NCBI GenBank assembly: GCA_023248215.1
Contig: JAHFEW010000001.1
Location: 1-64,000, forward strand
DNA from: Nitrospira sp.
Lineage (GTDB): Bacteria > Nitrospirota > Nitrospiria > Nitrospirales > Nitrospiraceae
Length of the DNA stretch: 64,000 nt
Direction of reading: 5' to 3'
How positions within the stretch are numbered: position 1 is the stretch's first letter; every line of letters starts with the position of its first letter. Under the pieces are notes generated by a model. It saw only the letters and a list, made by a program, of their open reading frames with translations. It searched no databases and was not told where the DNA came from. Position numbers and translations under genes: made by a program. Shown here in pieces: positions 1 to 10,679 of the stretch.

Positions 1-9
1 AAGCACTCA

Positions 10-137
10 CAGGATGTTCAAAAAGGCCGTCCAGCGAGGCCGCAGCGAGCGAAGAGGCAAAGCGTACTCTGCGCCGTACGTTGAGCCTCTGAGCGACGCG
101 AGAACAAAGCTGGCGGCCTTTTTCAACATCCTGCTAG
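10..137 (-). repeat. Interspersed structured element, copy E1 (short type, possibly cut off by window start)
   Basis: Minus strand reads CTAGCAGGATGTTGAAAAAGGCCGCCAGC...GCTGGACGGCCTTTTTGAACATCCTG; L and M arms are near-perfect inverted repeats; shares sequence with the six other copies. Confidence 0.85.
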
Positions 138-430
138 ATGATAGGCGGTCGCTTGTCATCGATGACCAGCATCAGTCGGCGATGTTTCAGCGGTCGATCC
201 GGATTCCGGGTATAGTGGGACAGATCTTCGGACACTTCAGTGCGACTGAGCGGCACGGAGATGCGTTGTGTGACGTGAAGCACGCGAGTCTCGATGGACA
301 GGTCCACGAGCTCCGCATTGCAGTCTGTTACTGTTGCGTTCAAGTCCTGTTCGTCACGGAAATGGACCGTGATCCGTTCTTCCGGATCAATCCATTGGCG
401 AATCTTCTCCACTTTTTCCTCATTGGTCAT
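134..430 (-). CDS. small conserved-looking hypothetical protein (MTNEEKVEKIRQWIDPEERITVHF...)
   Basis: Minus-strand ORF with plausible acidic N-terminus; its TAG stop (136-134) coincides with the edge of repeat element E1. Confidence 0.5.
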   Translation of the reverse strand: MTNEEKVEKIRQWIDPEERITVHFRDEQDLNATVTDCNAELVDLSIETRVLHVTQRISVPLSRTEVSEDLSHYTRNPDRPLKHRRLMLVIDDKRPPII

Positions 431-580
431 CCTTGTCCCCTTTCCCATGCCCAACGACTTCGATCAAGAACATGCTCCTAAGAGAGGCCTGGTTGATATA
501 GTTGGTGGATTCAAGGTCCAAGTGCAACGGATGAATGATGACGCAGTTGCGTCAAAACTTCCAGTGGCGTGGCCCAGAGC

Positions 581-610
581 GAATTAAAATGTACCGAATT
601 AAAATGTACC
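581..610. repeat. Exact 2 x 15-bp tandem repeat GAATTAAAATGTACC
   Basis: Read directly: gaattaaaatgtacc gaattaaaatgtacc. Confidence 0.9.
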
Positions 611-1002
611 GGGAGTCTTTTTTAAACACTTGTGTCGCGGATCGAACGGATGCGCGATGCGGTGATCGCCATAGCGCTCGCAGCCACATGACCAGCTTGA
701 ACGGCGTCGGGTGCGACGGCATTGCGCCGCTGCGGCGCAGCTTCAGAGAACCACACGAACGAATTTATTAGGCCGGGCTGATTGCTGAAGCATGCATCAG
801 AGCCGTTTTGTGCTCCGTCGTTGACGAGGTAAAGCGGTCCGCGATAAGCGGATGGCGAGGACTGTTTGAAGCTCCGTTCAATGAGAGTTATGGACGGAGC
901 GAGTTCCGCAGCCAAGCGAAACCGAGGCTTACGACGGACCAAAACGGCTTTGGCGAGGGCGAAATCATTCAGCCCGGCCTGGTCTTCAGGTTTCCGCTCC
1001 CG

Positions 1003-1440
1003 TCAATTCGGCAGGCGAGGCGTTTCTATCGTTGAATCGAGTGCCTCCCGGACGGTCCTCGTCAACATGTCGGGCGTGTAAGGTTTTGGCAGAAATGCGG
1101 CGCGCGACCCAAAACATTTGAGAAATTCTTCTCCTCTATCCATATAGCCGAATGTCATGATCACCTTGATGGCCAGCTGAAGGGCTTTGAGTTCGGCTGC
1201 CAGTTGTGAACCGGCCATGCCGGGCAGAATCATGTCGGTCAACAGGAGTGCGATGCTCTGTCGATGCATTCGGGTGACGGACAGGGCTTCCTCGGCGTTC
1301 CGCGCCGATAACACGTTAAGCGCTGGGTGGGCAGCACGGTGTGAGCCAAGGTCCGGACGTGTCGCAAGGGATGCAGCTTGATGGAAGATACATCGGGATA
1401 AGCGACGACGCGTCGTCATTGATCCCCAGGATGATCAATC
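1003..1440 (-). pseudogene. Response-regulator receiver domain remnant (N-terminus out of frame)
   Basis: ...NAEEALSVTRMHRQSIALLLTDMILPGMAGSQLAAELKAL...FLPKPYTPDMLTRTVREAL resembles a REC domain; the N-terminal beta1/acidic patch only appears in another frame (LIILGINDDASSLIPM). Confidence 0.5.
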
Positions 1441-1471
1441 CGAGTCCCTATCTAAGGATCGTGAGGGTCGG

Positions 1472-2893
1472 CTAGAAATTCGTTTCCATGCTGGAGGGAG
1501 TCTTATTCAGAACGGTGGCGGCGGCTTTTGAGAGGGCGGCGTCCTGTTCGTGGTCGAGCGCATAGAGGCGAAATTGCACGAGGCGGGTGGGAAGCAGATC
1601 CAGGAATTCTTCCAACGGCTCGGTCGACAGGCCCTTCGTGCCGGGATCGTAAACGAGCAGGGGAATGCCGCGGGTATCCTTGGGGTCGGGGCGTGGATCA
1701 AGCGGCGCCATATCAACGCGGAATGGCAGGGTCTGCAATTTTGCCGGCAGCGCTTTCTGGATTTGCTGTTGGAATTGTTCATGGCTGGGAAAATCCATCC
1801 CCCGCTCGATGCCCTTTTCTTTAAGCACCGTACTATAGGCCATTTTCCATTTCACATCCCGTCCGAGGATGTGCGCCCACTCTTGATGCAGGCGCCGCAG
1901 GCGGCTCTGGCCGGCCTTCTTCCATCGCCGAACATCTTCCAGCAACGACCAGTCTGTCAATGTCAGGTACTCGTCCATGTGTGTGGCTGGATTAGACGGA
2001 AACAGCAGCTTCATGGTGTCCCCGAAGATGTCCCGCAGGTGAATGTCGATGGCCCTGGTCGTCCGGTGATAGTACACGTTTGAGTACAGATACATTCTTG
2101 TGTTCAGGAACATGTGCAGGGCCGGCAGGCCGGTCTTATGAATCGTAAAGCCCCTGTCGGTGATGATGGTGTAGTGAATCAACCGGGTCAGGTCGACCGG
2201 CCCGACCGCGACGCCGCACATGTAGGCGTCACGCAGCACATAGTCCAGGTTGTCGGCGGTGTAACTTCCCGAAATCACCGGCTGGAGGAAGTTGATCCAA
2301 CGCGGAATACGCGAGTTGTCTTTGCCCTTTTCCTTCAGGATGACGTGTGCGATCAGATCGGGATTCAGTTCTTCGCCCCGAGCGAATGAACCGGACGGAC
2401 TGCGGCGGATTTTTTTGATCAGCGGTCCCAGATGCTCCCGCACAATGATCTGGCCCAGCTTTTCATGCGAAAGGCCAAACCCGTGCAAGTAGTTATCGTC
2501 GAAGAAATGGCAAAAGGGCCCATGCCCGATATCGTGCACGAGAGCCGTGACCCGCAGGAATTCTTCGACGAAGGCCGCCGAGGGGACGTCGGGTACGGCC
2601 TTCTGCAAGAAAGGATAGAGATGGCGTGCAAACCGACCGGCCACGTGCATGGTGCCCAGCGAGTGCACGAACCGCGTATGTTCCGCCGAAGGGTAGACCC
2701 ATCGGGCGCTCTGGAGTTGATAGATATACCGCAGCCGCTGGACCCAGGGAGAATCGATCAGATCTTTTTCGGTGCGTTCCGAGGGATCCGGAGTCGCACT
2801 GGGAACGGTGAACGAGACGTATTCATGGATGGGATCGGCGATGAGGGCCGACCCATCATGGGGAGCGGGAGGGTTTGCGGGCGGTAGTTTCAT
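1472..2893 (-). CDS. HD domain-containing phosphohydrolase
   Basis: DPIHEYVSFT...DSPWVQRLRYIYQLQSARWVYPSAEHTRFVHSLGTMHVAG...VHDIGHGPFCHFFD HD motif; start at MKLPPANPP. Confidence 0.85.
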   Translation of the reverse strand: MKLPPANPPAPHDGSALIADPIHEYVSFTVPSATPDPSERTEKDLIDSPWVQRLRYIYQLQSARWVYPSAEHTRFVHSLGTMHVAGRFARHLYPFLQKAVPDVPSAAFVEEFLRVTALVHDIGHGPFCHFFDDNYLHGFGLSHEKLGQIIVREHLGPLIKKIRRSPSGSFARGEELNPDLIAHVILKEKGKDNSRIPRWINFLQPVISGSYTADNLDYVLRDAYMCGVAVGPVDLTRLIHYTIITDRGFTIHKTGLPALHMFLNTRMYLYSNVYYHRTTRAIDIHLRDIFGDTMKLLFPSNPATHMDEYLTLTDWSLLEDVRRWKKAGQSRLRRLHQEWAHILGRDVKWKMAYSTVLKEKGIERGMDFPSHEQFQQQIQKALPAKLQTLPFRVDMAPLDPRPDPKDTRGIPLLVYDPGTKGLSTEPLEEFLDLLPTRLVQFRLYALDHEQDAALSKAAATVLNKTPSSMETNF

Positions 2894-2916
2894 GTGCCGA
2901 TCGTAGAGAGCTGATC

Positions 2917-3396
2917 TTAGCGCAGGCCCGGCGGAGGGGGCAATGGTTCCTGCCCTTCGATCGGTCTGCCGTGACGGTATTTGGAGAGTAAGGCGTACGC
3001 GAGAGGATAGGACAGGAGACCACCGACGATGCTCAGGACCATCCCGCCGATGAAAAACGGCCAGGCATAGGGCATTACTTGATGATAAATCCCCATGAAG
3101 GTCAGGTCGCTCCAATCGAAGGACGGAAACTCACGTACGCCCAACAATGTCGCTCCGGTCCAGTAGGTCCCCCCGAGAATGGGAATGAGGGTCCAAGGAT
3201 TGTTGAGAAATGCGCCGGCGAGCAGTGCGATCAAATTCAACCCGAAGGCCCAGGCACAGAAGCCCACCAGCAGCATATGCAGACCGTAAGCCGGGGAAAA
3301 GCCGATGAAGACGCCGACGGCAAAGGCCAGCGCTGTGCGGTGCGGTGTTTCGTGAAGGTGGAGAATTTGGCGAAACAGCGATCGAACGTTTGACAA
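2917..3396 (-). CDS. DUF2062 family membrane protein (TTG start inferred)
   Basis: HLHETPHRTALAFAVGVFIGFSPAYGLHMLLVGFCAWAFGLNLIALLAGAFLNNPWT is DUF2062-like; start codon uncertain. Confidence 0.7.
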   Translation of the reverse strand: MSNVRSLFRQILHLHETPHRTALAFAVGVFIGFSPAYGLHMLLVGFCAWAFGLNLIALLAGAFLNNPWTLIPILGGTYWTGATLLGVREFPSFDWSDLTFMGIYHQVMPYAWPFFIGGMVLSIVGGLLSYPLAYALLSKYRHGRPIEGQEPLPPPPGLR

Positions 3397-3419
3397 TGGC
3401 GGCCTCGTCCCAGATGCTA

Positions 3420-4469
3420 TTAGAACGGTCTGAGAAAATGTTCGTAACTGGTGACCGGCAGGGTTTGGGTCCCACCCTCGTCTGTCCGCACACGTAGGCC
3501 GAACGGTTTGGGAGTGATCGAGCCGATACAGGTAAAGCGAAACGTGGTTCTGGCCGCCAGCCGTTCGAACCGTGATTGCTTGCTGAGGGGAACCGTGAAC
3601 AGCAACTCGTAGTCCTCGCCACCCTGTAAGGCGATCTGTCGTGCATCGAGGTGATGCGTCGCGGCATAGGCTCGACAAGCCGGGGAGAGGGGGAGCGAGG
3701 CTGCCACGATGTCTGCTCCCACGCCGCTCTCTTCACAGAGATGACGAAGATCGCCGGTCAGCCCGTCGGAGAGGTCGATCGCCGCACCGGCAAACCCATG
3801 CTTCACGAGCCACAGACCTTCTGCGACGCGGGCGGAAGGCCGGTGGTGCCGCGCCAGAAGAAACCGGGCCTGTGTGGGTCGCATGACGGGGTGGCCTGTG
3901 CTGGGGCGTTTCCTCAAGAGGTCGAGGCCAGCATGGGAGTCGCCGAGTGTCCCGGTGACGTAGAGCCGGTCGCCGACTCGGGCGCCGCTTCGCAGCAAGG
4001 CCTGACCCGGTTTCACGGTTCCCGTGAGCGTGATGCTGAGAAACAGTCCGCGTTTCGATGCCGACGTGTCACCGCCGACCAGGCGCACGCGATAGGGACT
4101 GGCCGCCTGCATTATGCCGCGGTAGAGCTGCTGGATCTGTCCCGTGGAACAGATCGGAGGGATAGCTATCGCTACCAGCATGAAGCGGGGTGTGCCGCCC
4201 ATGGCGGCGATATCGCTCAAGTTGGCGATAGCGGCCCGGTACCCGATGTCTTCGAAGGAAGAGGTCGCGGGATCGAAATGCACACCTTCAGCCAGAAGAT
4301 CCGTCGTGATGAGCATCCACTCGGAGGGCGAGGTCTTGAGGATGGCGGTGTCGTCGCCGATCCCTTGGAACACCTGCCGGTCTGGCTGTGCCACCTGCGC
4401 CTGGAGAAGCTGGATCAGGCCGAATTCGCTGCTGACTGGGCTGGTCCGCCGGGATCGGCCTGTTGGCAT
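3420..4469 (-). CDS. thiL: Thiamine-monophosphate kinase
   Basis: EFGLIQLL...GIGDDTAIL...MLITTDLLAEGVHFD...GGDTSASKRGLFLSITLTG...ALQGGEDYELLFTV. Confidence 0.92.
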   Translation of the reverse strand: MPTGRSRRTSPVSSEFGLIQLLQAQVAQPDRQVFQGIGDDTAILKTSPSEWMLITTDLLAEGVHFDPATSSFEDIGYRAAIANLSDIAAMGGTPRFMLVAIAIPPICSTGQIQQLYRGIMQAASPYRVRLVGGDTSASKRGLFLSITLTGTVKPGQALLRSGARVGDRLYVTGTLGDSHAGLDLLRKRPSTGHPVMRPTQARFLLARHHRPSARVAEGLWLVKHGFAGAAIDLSDGLTGDLRHLCEESGVGADIVAASLPLSPACRAYAATHHLDARQIALQGGEDYELLFTVPLSKQSRFERLAARTTFRFTCIGSITPKPFGLRVRTDEGGTQTLPVTSYEHFLRPF

Positions 4470-4470
4470 G

Positions 4471-6966
4471 CTAGAGGGAGAACGCCGGAGAGGCCGCGGA
4501 AAGGTGGAGGCTCCTCCGAAGCGAGCCCGTCGTCCGCTTTGCCGTAGCAGCCCGCACCGGCTTCTTCGGCGGATTCTTCAGTGCCGCTGCACTCGGCTTG
4601 CGCGACAGTGGTCGTCGCAGGGCCACCTTGATGACGTCGTCCACCGTATCGACGAAGATCAGCTCAATGCCTTTGAGTAGATGTTTTGGAATTTCCTCCA
4701 GGTCCTTCTTGTTGCGTTTCGGAAGCACCACGGCCGCCAGCTTGGCCCGTTTCGCGGCCAGAATTTTTTCCTTCAGGCCTCCGATCGGCAGGACGCGTCC
4801 ACGCAGGGTAATTTCCCCGGTCATCGCCAGATCGCGCCGTACTGGGATCTGTGCCAGCGCGGAAGCGATCGCCGTTGCCATGGTGATGCCGGCAGAGGGC
4901 CCGTCCTTGGGGGTGGCGCCGGCCGGCACGTGGATGTGAATGTCGTTCTTTGCGAAGATGTCGGGGCTGATCCCCAGCGTCTTCTCGCGCGACCGCACAT
5001 AACTGAGGGCAGCTTGGGCCGATTCCTTCATGACGTCGCCGAGATGTCCGGTGAGGGTGAGCTGGCCCTTGCCCTTCATCACGGTTGCTTCGATGTACAA
5101 GACATCGCCGCCGCTTTCCGTCCAGGCGAGGCCTGTGGCGACGCCCACTTCGTCTTTTTCGAGTTCCGCCTCGGGGACGAATTTGGGGACGCCCAAAAAT
5201 TTGTGCAGATTGTTTTGATCGATGGAATGGCAGTCCGTCTTGCCTTCCGCGACCTTCTTCGCCACTTTCCGCATGAGGTTGGCGATCTCACGTTCGAGGT
5301 TGCGCACTCCCGCTTCGCGTGTGTAGTGCGAGATGACGTGGCGAATCGTCGTTTCTGCGATGCGGATGTGTTTCTCGGTGATGCCGTGTTCATTCATCTG
5401 GCGGGGAATCAGATATTTCTGCGCGATGCCGAGTTTTTCTTCTTCCGTATATCCGGGGATGTCGATGACTTCCATGCGATCCCGCAGGGCGGGCAGGATC
5501 GGGTCCATCAAGTTCGCCGTCGTGACGAACATGACTTCCGTCAAATCGAAGGGCACAGCGAGGTAGTGATCGGCGAAGGTGTTGTTCTGTTCGGGATCCA
5601 ACACTTCCAAGAGGGCGGCCGAAGGATCTCCACGAAAATCCATGCCGACTTTGTCCACTTCGTCGAGCATAAACACGGGATTGTTCGTGCCGGCCTGTTT
5701 CATTCCCTGGATAATCCGTCCCGGCAGCGCGCCGACGTAGGTTCGACGATGGCCGCGGATTTCAGCTTCGTCCCGTACCCCGCCTAGACTGATGCGTACG
5801 AACTCGCGGCCCAACGCGCGCGCAATGGATTTGCCCAGCGAGGTTTTGCCGACACCCGGCGGTCCCACGAAACAGAGGATGGGGCCTTTCATTTTCTCTT
5901 TCAGTTTGCGCACGGCGAGATACTCGACGATCCGCTCTTTCACCTTTTCCAAGTCGTAGTGGTCCTCGTTGAGGACCTTCATGGCGGCCTTCAGGTCGAG
6001 GTTGTCCTTCGACCTTTTATTCCATGGTAGCTCGACCATCCATTCCAGGTAGGTCCGAACCGTGGCCGACTCCGCCGTATCCGGGTGCATTTTTTCCAGC
6101 CGCTTGAGCTGCTTTTCGGTTTCCTTGAGCACCTTTTCGGGCATCTTGGCATCTTTGATGCGCTTGCGGAACTCCGCCACTTCTTCCGCCCGCTCGTCCA
6201 ACTCGCCGAGTTCCTTCTGAATCGCCTTCAATTGCTCGCGCAGGAAGTATTCGCGCTGGGTCTTGTCCATCTCCCCTTTCGCTTGGGCCTGAATCTTCTG
6301 TTGCATGGAGAGGACATCGATCTCTTTGGCGAGAATCTCGCTGATCTGCCGCAGCCGTTGAATCGGGTCCACGATCTCCAAGACGGTCTGCGTGATGTCG
6401 ACCTTCAACCCGAGGTTGGAGGCCACCATGTCGGCCAGCCGGCCGGGGTCTTCCAGGTTCTCGATCACGACCATGACGTCCGGGATCAAGACCTTGCCGA
6501 GGCTGACGATCTTCTCGATTTGCTCCTTGACGGTGCGCATGACCGCTTCCGTTTCCAGCGTCGAACCGGGTTGCTTCACCTCGACCAGTTTTTCGATCCG
6601 GACCGAATAGTAGGGATCGTTCTGGATGTATTCTTCAATCCGTCCCTTGGCGAGACCCTGCACCAAAATCTTGATGCGCTCGTCGGGCAGCTTGAGCATC
6701 CGCATGATGATGCCCACGGTGCCGACCGGGTGAATGTCGTCAGGCTGCGGGTTTTCCACATCCAGGGATTTTTGCGTCGCGAGGAACAACATGCGGTTGC
6801 CCGCGAGCGCCGCTTCGATCGCCTTGATCGACATTTCGCGACCGACGAACAGCGGGAGCACCATATAGGGGAAGACCACGATATCTCGCACGGGCAGCAG
6901 GGGCAGCTGGTCCGGCGGTTCGAGGTTCTGATTGCTTGAAAAATCTTGTTCTACTGCTTCAGCCAT
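4471..6966 (-). CDS. lon: ATP-dependent endopeptidase La (Lon)
   Basis: [53 protein letters not shown]; catalytic region [22 protein letters not shown]; start at MAEAVEQDF. Confidence 0.97.
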   Translation of the reverse strand: MAEAVEQDFSSNQNLEPPDQLPLLPVRDIVVFPYMVLPLFVGREMSIKAIEAALAGNRMLFLATQKSLDVENPQPDDIHPVGTVGIIMRMLKLPDERIKILVQGLAKGRIEEYIQNDPYYSVRIEKLVEVKQPGSTLETEAVMRTVKEQIEKIVSLGKVLIPDVMVVIENLEDPGRLADMVASNLGLKVDITQTVLEIVDPIQRLRQISEILAKEIDVLSMQQKIQAQAKGEMDKTQREYFLREQLKAIQKELGELDERAEEVAEFRKRIKDAKMPEKVLKETEKQLKRLEKMHPDTAESATVRTYLEWMVELPWNKRSKDNLDLKAAMKVLNEDHYDLEKVKERIVEYLAVRKLKEKMKGPILCFVGPPGVGKTSLGKSIARALGREFVRISLGGVRDEAEIRGHRRTYVGALPGRIIQGMKQAGTNNPVFMLDEVDKVGMDFRGDPSAALLEVLDPEQNNTFADHYLAVPFDLTEVMFVTTANLMDPILPALRDRMEVIDIPGYTEEEKLGIAQKYLIPRQMNEHGITEKHIRIAETTIRHVISHYTREAGVRNLEREIANLMRKVAKKVAEGKTDCHSIDQNNLHKFLGVPKFVPEAELEKDEVGVATGLAWTESGGDVLYIEATVMKGKGQLTLTGHLGDVMKESAQAALSYVRSREKTLGISPDIFAKNDIHIHVPAGATPKDGPSAGITMATAIASALAQIPVRRDLAMTGEITLRGRVLPIGGLKEKILAAKRAKLAAVVLPKRNKKDLEEIPKHLLKGIELIFVDTVDDVIKVALRRPLSRKPSAAALKNPPKKPVRAATAKRTTGSLRRSLHLSAASPAFSL

Positions 6967-7053
6967 GAGGCTCCAGTCTGCTGAGTGTCTAGTCTTAGTG
7001 ACGATGTCGTGCTGTGGCACGGTTTGGGCGACGGTAATCCGTCATGCCCAAGG

Positions 7054-7995
7054 CTAGCTGATGGCGCGTACCCGACCTGAGCCGGAGCGTCCGGTGCCGC
7101 GACGACGCGCATCGTTGGCTGCCGGTTGGAGTCGTTGTTGCAGGAACTCGCCGAACGCAGGTCCAAGGGACGGATTCTTCAGTGCCAATTCGACGGTGGC
7201 GATGAGAAACCCGAGTTTATCGCCTGCATCATGCCGTTGCCCCTGGATTTCGTGCGCGAACATCGGGGTGTGCCGGACGAGTTGCCGCAAGGCATCGGTC
7301 AGCTGAATTTCTCCGTTCTTGCCCGGGGGAGTCTTGCGGAGGATCGGAAAAATTTCCGGCGGTAGAACATAGCGTCCGATGACGGCCAGATTCGACGGCG
7401 CATCGGCGGGCGCGGGCTTTTCAATCAGATCTTCGACCCGGTGCAGCCCGTTGCGCACACGGCGCGCGGAGATGATGCCGTATCGGCTCACTTCTTGATG
7501 CGGAACTTCCTGCACGCCCAAGACGGCGCCTTTGCGTTGCTTGTAAATATGGATGAGTTGCGCGAGGCCGGGGACCGCCGCGTCGATGATTTCATCGCCC
7601 AAGATCACGGCAAATGGCTCATCGCCGATCAGGTGTTGCGCGCAGAGTACGGCATGTCCCAACCCCATGGCTTCCGGTTGGCGGACGTAACAGAAGTTCG
7701 CCAGATTTGAAATATGCCGCATCTGATTCAGCACCTGCCCCTTGCCGCTGCCCTTGAGATTTTCTTCCAATTCCAACGAGCGGTCGAAGTGATCTTCGAT
7801 TGCTCGTTTGCCCCGGCCGGTGATGATGATGATGTCTTCGATGCCGGACGCGACGGCTTCCTCTACGACATATTGAATCAGCGGTTTGTCGACCAGCGGC
7901 AGCATCTCTTTCGGGGAGGCTTTGGTGGCGGGAAGGAAGCGTGTGCCCAGTCCGGCAGCGGGAATAATAGCTTTACGTACGTCTGTGCGAGTCAT
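7054..7995 (-). CDS. galU: UTP--glucose-1-phosphate uridylyltransferase
   Basis: VRKAIIPAAGLGTRFLPATKASPKEMLPLVDKPLIQYVVEEAVASGIEDIIIITGRGKRAIEDHFD. Confidence 0.93.
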   Translation of the reverse strand: MTRTDVRKAIIPAAGLGTRFLPATKASPKEMLPLVDKPLIQYVVEEAVASGIEDIIIITGRGKRAIEDHFDRSLELEENLKGSGKGQVLNQMRHISNLANFCYVRQPEAMGLGHAVLCAQHLIGDEPFAVILGDEIIDAAVPGLAQLIHIYKQRKGAVLGVQEVPHQEVSRYGIISARRVRNGLHRVEDLIEKPAPADAPSNLAVIGRYVLPPEIFPILRKTPPGKNGEIQLTDALRQLVRHTPMFAHEIQGQRHDAGDKLGFLIATVELALKNPSLGPAFGEFLQQRLQPAANDARRRGTGRSGSGRVRAIS

Positions 7996-8313
7996 ATGGG
8001 CGATAGTATGTGATGGGGTAGGTGAAGTCAAGATTTCGTCCGGTCTTTTCGGTGGTTGCAGATGCGTCGCTGTGCCGGGAAACTCCTTTACATTGAAAAA
8101 TGTGGTCAATATAATCCGAGAGTTTTCCTGCAGATGTGCGGTGGTGCTGCAAAGAAAGCGGCGCATCGGTGATGGTAAAGGTGACAGTTCGCAGGTGCCA
8201 GCGCGGGGTCGGTCGGCTCGGCGCAAGGGACGTGACACGGAACCTGACGGTTTCCTATCTCGAGGTCCGGTACAACCAGTGCTTGCATTCCCAGGCGGTA
8301 CAGAAGGATTGCG

Positions 8314-10638
8314 GTGATCAAGGCGGGAGGCAGGCGATGGGTGCCGATTTTCTTTCTTGCGCTAGTGGTGCTCTACACGATCGGTGCGGGAGAACTCCTG
8401 TACGCGCAGGACGGCGTGCCGCTGGTGACATCGGCCACGATCCGTGGCCAGAAACGCATTGAATTGCAGGCGATCGAGGGGCGTCTCACGCTCAAGGCGA
8501 ACGACCGTTTTACCGCCGACGCGCTCCGTGAGCAGGTCAAAATTCTGTATGGAACCGGCTACTTCGAGGATGTGCAGGTCGAGACGGAACCCGGTCCAGG
8601 CGGCGTGGCCGTCGTGTTTGTCGTCCGGGAAAAGCCCTTCATTACAGAAATCGTGTTCGATGGGAACGAGGAATTGAGCGACGATAAGCTCAAAGAAAAG
8701 ATTACCATCAAGAGCCAAACGTTTCTCGACCAGCAGCAAGCCAAGGAGAGCGCGGAGAAGATCCGGCTCGCCTATCAAGAAGACGGGTTTTTCAACTGCC
8801 AGGTGATCCCCGTGATTCAGGCGGTGGATGAAGACCGGAAGCGGCTGACGTATTTCATCAAGGAAGGCACCAAGGCCAAGGTCAGACACATCAATTTCGA
8901 GGGCATGCGGGCCGTGACCAAGGAAGAAATGTTCAAGGTGACGGCGACCCGCGAATGGATTCCGTGGTATGGAATCATCACGCAGCTGAAGGTGCCGTCG
9001 CTGCTCTCCGATGCCGGCGTGCTCAAGCGCGAGGAACTCGGCAACGACATCGAACGCATGCGGGAAGTCTATTTGAACAAGGGCTACCTAAACGTGCAGA
9101 TCAGCCAGCCGTCCCTGGAACTCAGCGAAGACAAAAAATGGTTTGAGATCAGCTATTCGATCGTCGAGGGTGAGCCGTTCATCGTGCAGGAAGTGGGCTT
9201 TCGCGGGAATACGGTCTTCGAGGATCATGAATTGCGGGAAGGGTTGAATATCAAACCCGGCGAAATTTTTCAGCGGGCCAAGATTCGCGGGGAAATCACG
9301 CGCATCACGGACATGTACGGCGCCAAGGGGTATGCCTTCGCCGACGTGGTTCCGAACGTGACGCCCGACAACAATACGCGCACGGCCACGATTCTCCTCA
9401 ATGTGAAGGAAGGGGAGATGATGCGGATCCGAGAGATCCACGTCAACGGTAACGACAAGACACGCGACAACGTGGTGCGCCGGGAACTGCGGTTGGATGA
9501 GCAGGATGTCATCGATACCCTGGCGTTAAAACGCAGCTTTCAGCGGTTGAACAATCTCAACTTTTTCGAGACCGTGGAAATTCTGCCGCAGCAGGTCGAT
9601 GTCGACAAGGTCGATCTCAACGTGAAAGTCAAAGAGAAGCCGACCGGCCAGTTCAGCATCGGCGGCGGATTCAGCACGCTGGATAAGTTGGTCGCGATTG
9701 CGGATATCACCGAAGGCAATCTCGGCGGCAACGGCTGGCTGGGGCGTATCCGCGGACAATTGGGTCAGCAGCGGTCCTTGGGATTGGTCACCTTCCGCAA
9801 TCCCTATGTGAACGACTCCTACAATGCCTTGCAGTTGGATATCTATCGGACGATGACCAATTACATTTCCTATTTCGAATCGAAGTCGGGCGTGAGTGCG
9901 ACCTGGAGCCGATGGTTGTCGGAGTATGTGAATGCGAGCGTTAGCCTTTTCGGTGAGCAACTCACCTACCGAGATCCTGAGCCGGGCTTGTGCCCGGACC
10001 TGATTCCGTTGATCTGCAGTCAGCTGGGGTCGCAATCCTCGACCGGCATTCGCACGTCCATCTTTCGGGATACCCGGGACTACTATCTGGACCCTCGGAC
10101 CGGATGGCGACTGAGCCTCGGCGCCGACTACGGCACTCCCGCTCTTGGAGGGTCGAACCACTTTTATAAATTGTATGCCGATGTGATCAAATATACGCCG
10201 TTGATCTATGACACGCGCTTCTCGGTGCATGTTCGCTACGGGCAAACAGAGGGAATCGGGGGCAAGCCCATTCCCTTAACCGAGCGGTTTTTCGTCGGAG
10301 GCATCAACACCATGCGCGGGTTCGTGTTCGGACGGGCGGGTCCCGTGACGCCGAACGGGTCCCTGTTGGGTGCCGCCAAGGAGCTCATTTTCAACAACGA
10401 TTTTATCTTTACGATATCGTCCGAAGCGAAATTGAACGGCGTGATCTTTTTCGACTATGGCAACGGATTCGATGACAACGAGCCGGTGCAGTTTAATAAA
10501 CTGCGGAGCGCGGCCGGTTTCGAGGCCAGGTGGATTTCCCCATTTGGCCCACTGCGGGCGGCGTACGGAATCAATCTCGATCCCCGGCCGACCGAGCGCA
10601 TGGGGGTCTTTGAGTTTACGATTGGATCGCTGTTCTGA
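8314..10638 (+). CDS. bamA: Outer membrane protein assembly factor BamA
   Basis: POTRA-like repeats and C-terminal surface-antigen barrel; followed by ompH-fabZ-lpxA. Confidence 0.95.
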   Translation: MIKAGGRRWVPIFFLALVVLYTIGAGELLYAQDGVPLVTSATIRGQKRIELQAIEGRLTLKANDRFTADALREQVKILYGTGYFEDVQVETEPGPGGVAVVFVVREKPFITEIVFDGNEELSDDKLKEKITIKSQTFLDQQQAKESAEKIRLAYQEDGFFNCQVIPVIQAVDEDRKRLTYFIKEGTKAKVRHINFEGMRAVTKEEMFKVTATREWIPWYGIITQLKVPSLLSDAGVLKREELGNDIERMREVYLNKGYLNVQISQPSLELSEDKKWFEISYSIVEGEPFIVQEVGFRGNTVFEDHELREGLNIKPGEIFQRAKIRGEITRITDMYGAKGYAFADVVPNVTPDNNTRTATILLNVKEGEMMRIREIHVNGNDKTRDNVVRRELRLDEQDVIDTLALKRSFQRLNNLNFFETVEILPQQVDVDKVDLNVKVKEKPTGQFSIGGGFSTLDKLVAIADITEGNLGGNGWLGRIRGQLGQQRSLGLVTFRNPYVNDSYNALQLDIYRTMTNYISYFESKSGVSATWSRWLSEYVNASVSLFGEQLTYRDPEPGLCPDLIPLICSQLGSQSSTGIRTSIFRDTRDYYLDPRTGWRLSLGADYGTPALGGSNHFYKLYADVIKYTPLIYDTRFSVHVRYGQTEGIGGKPIPLTERFFVGGINTMRGFVFGRAGPVTPNGSLLGAAKELIFNNDFIFTISSEAKLNGVIFFDYGNGFDDNEPVQFNKLRSAAGFEARWISPFGPLRAAYGINLDPRPTERMGVFEFTIGSLF

Positions 10639-10679
10639 GGCGTTCTGCGTGAAGTGTGTCCGAGAAAGGAATCACCGGA

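Noticed and set aside
14-481. 155-aa ORF MFKKAVQRGRSERRGKAYSAPYVEPLSDARTKLAAFFNILL...
   Set aside because: Its N-terminal half is translated repeat element E1; the same peptide recurs at other copies, so it is a repeat artefact.
6085-6939. 284-aa plus-strand ORF
   Set aside because: Antisense to lon; Leu/Phe/His-rich shadow translation.
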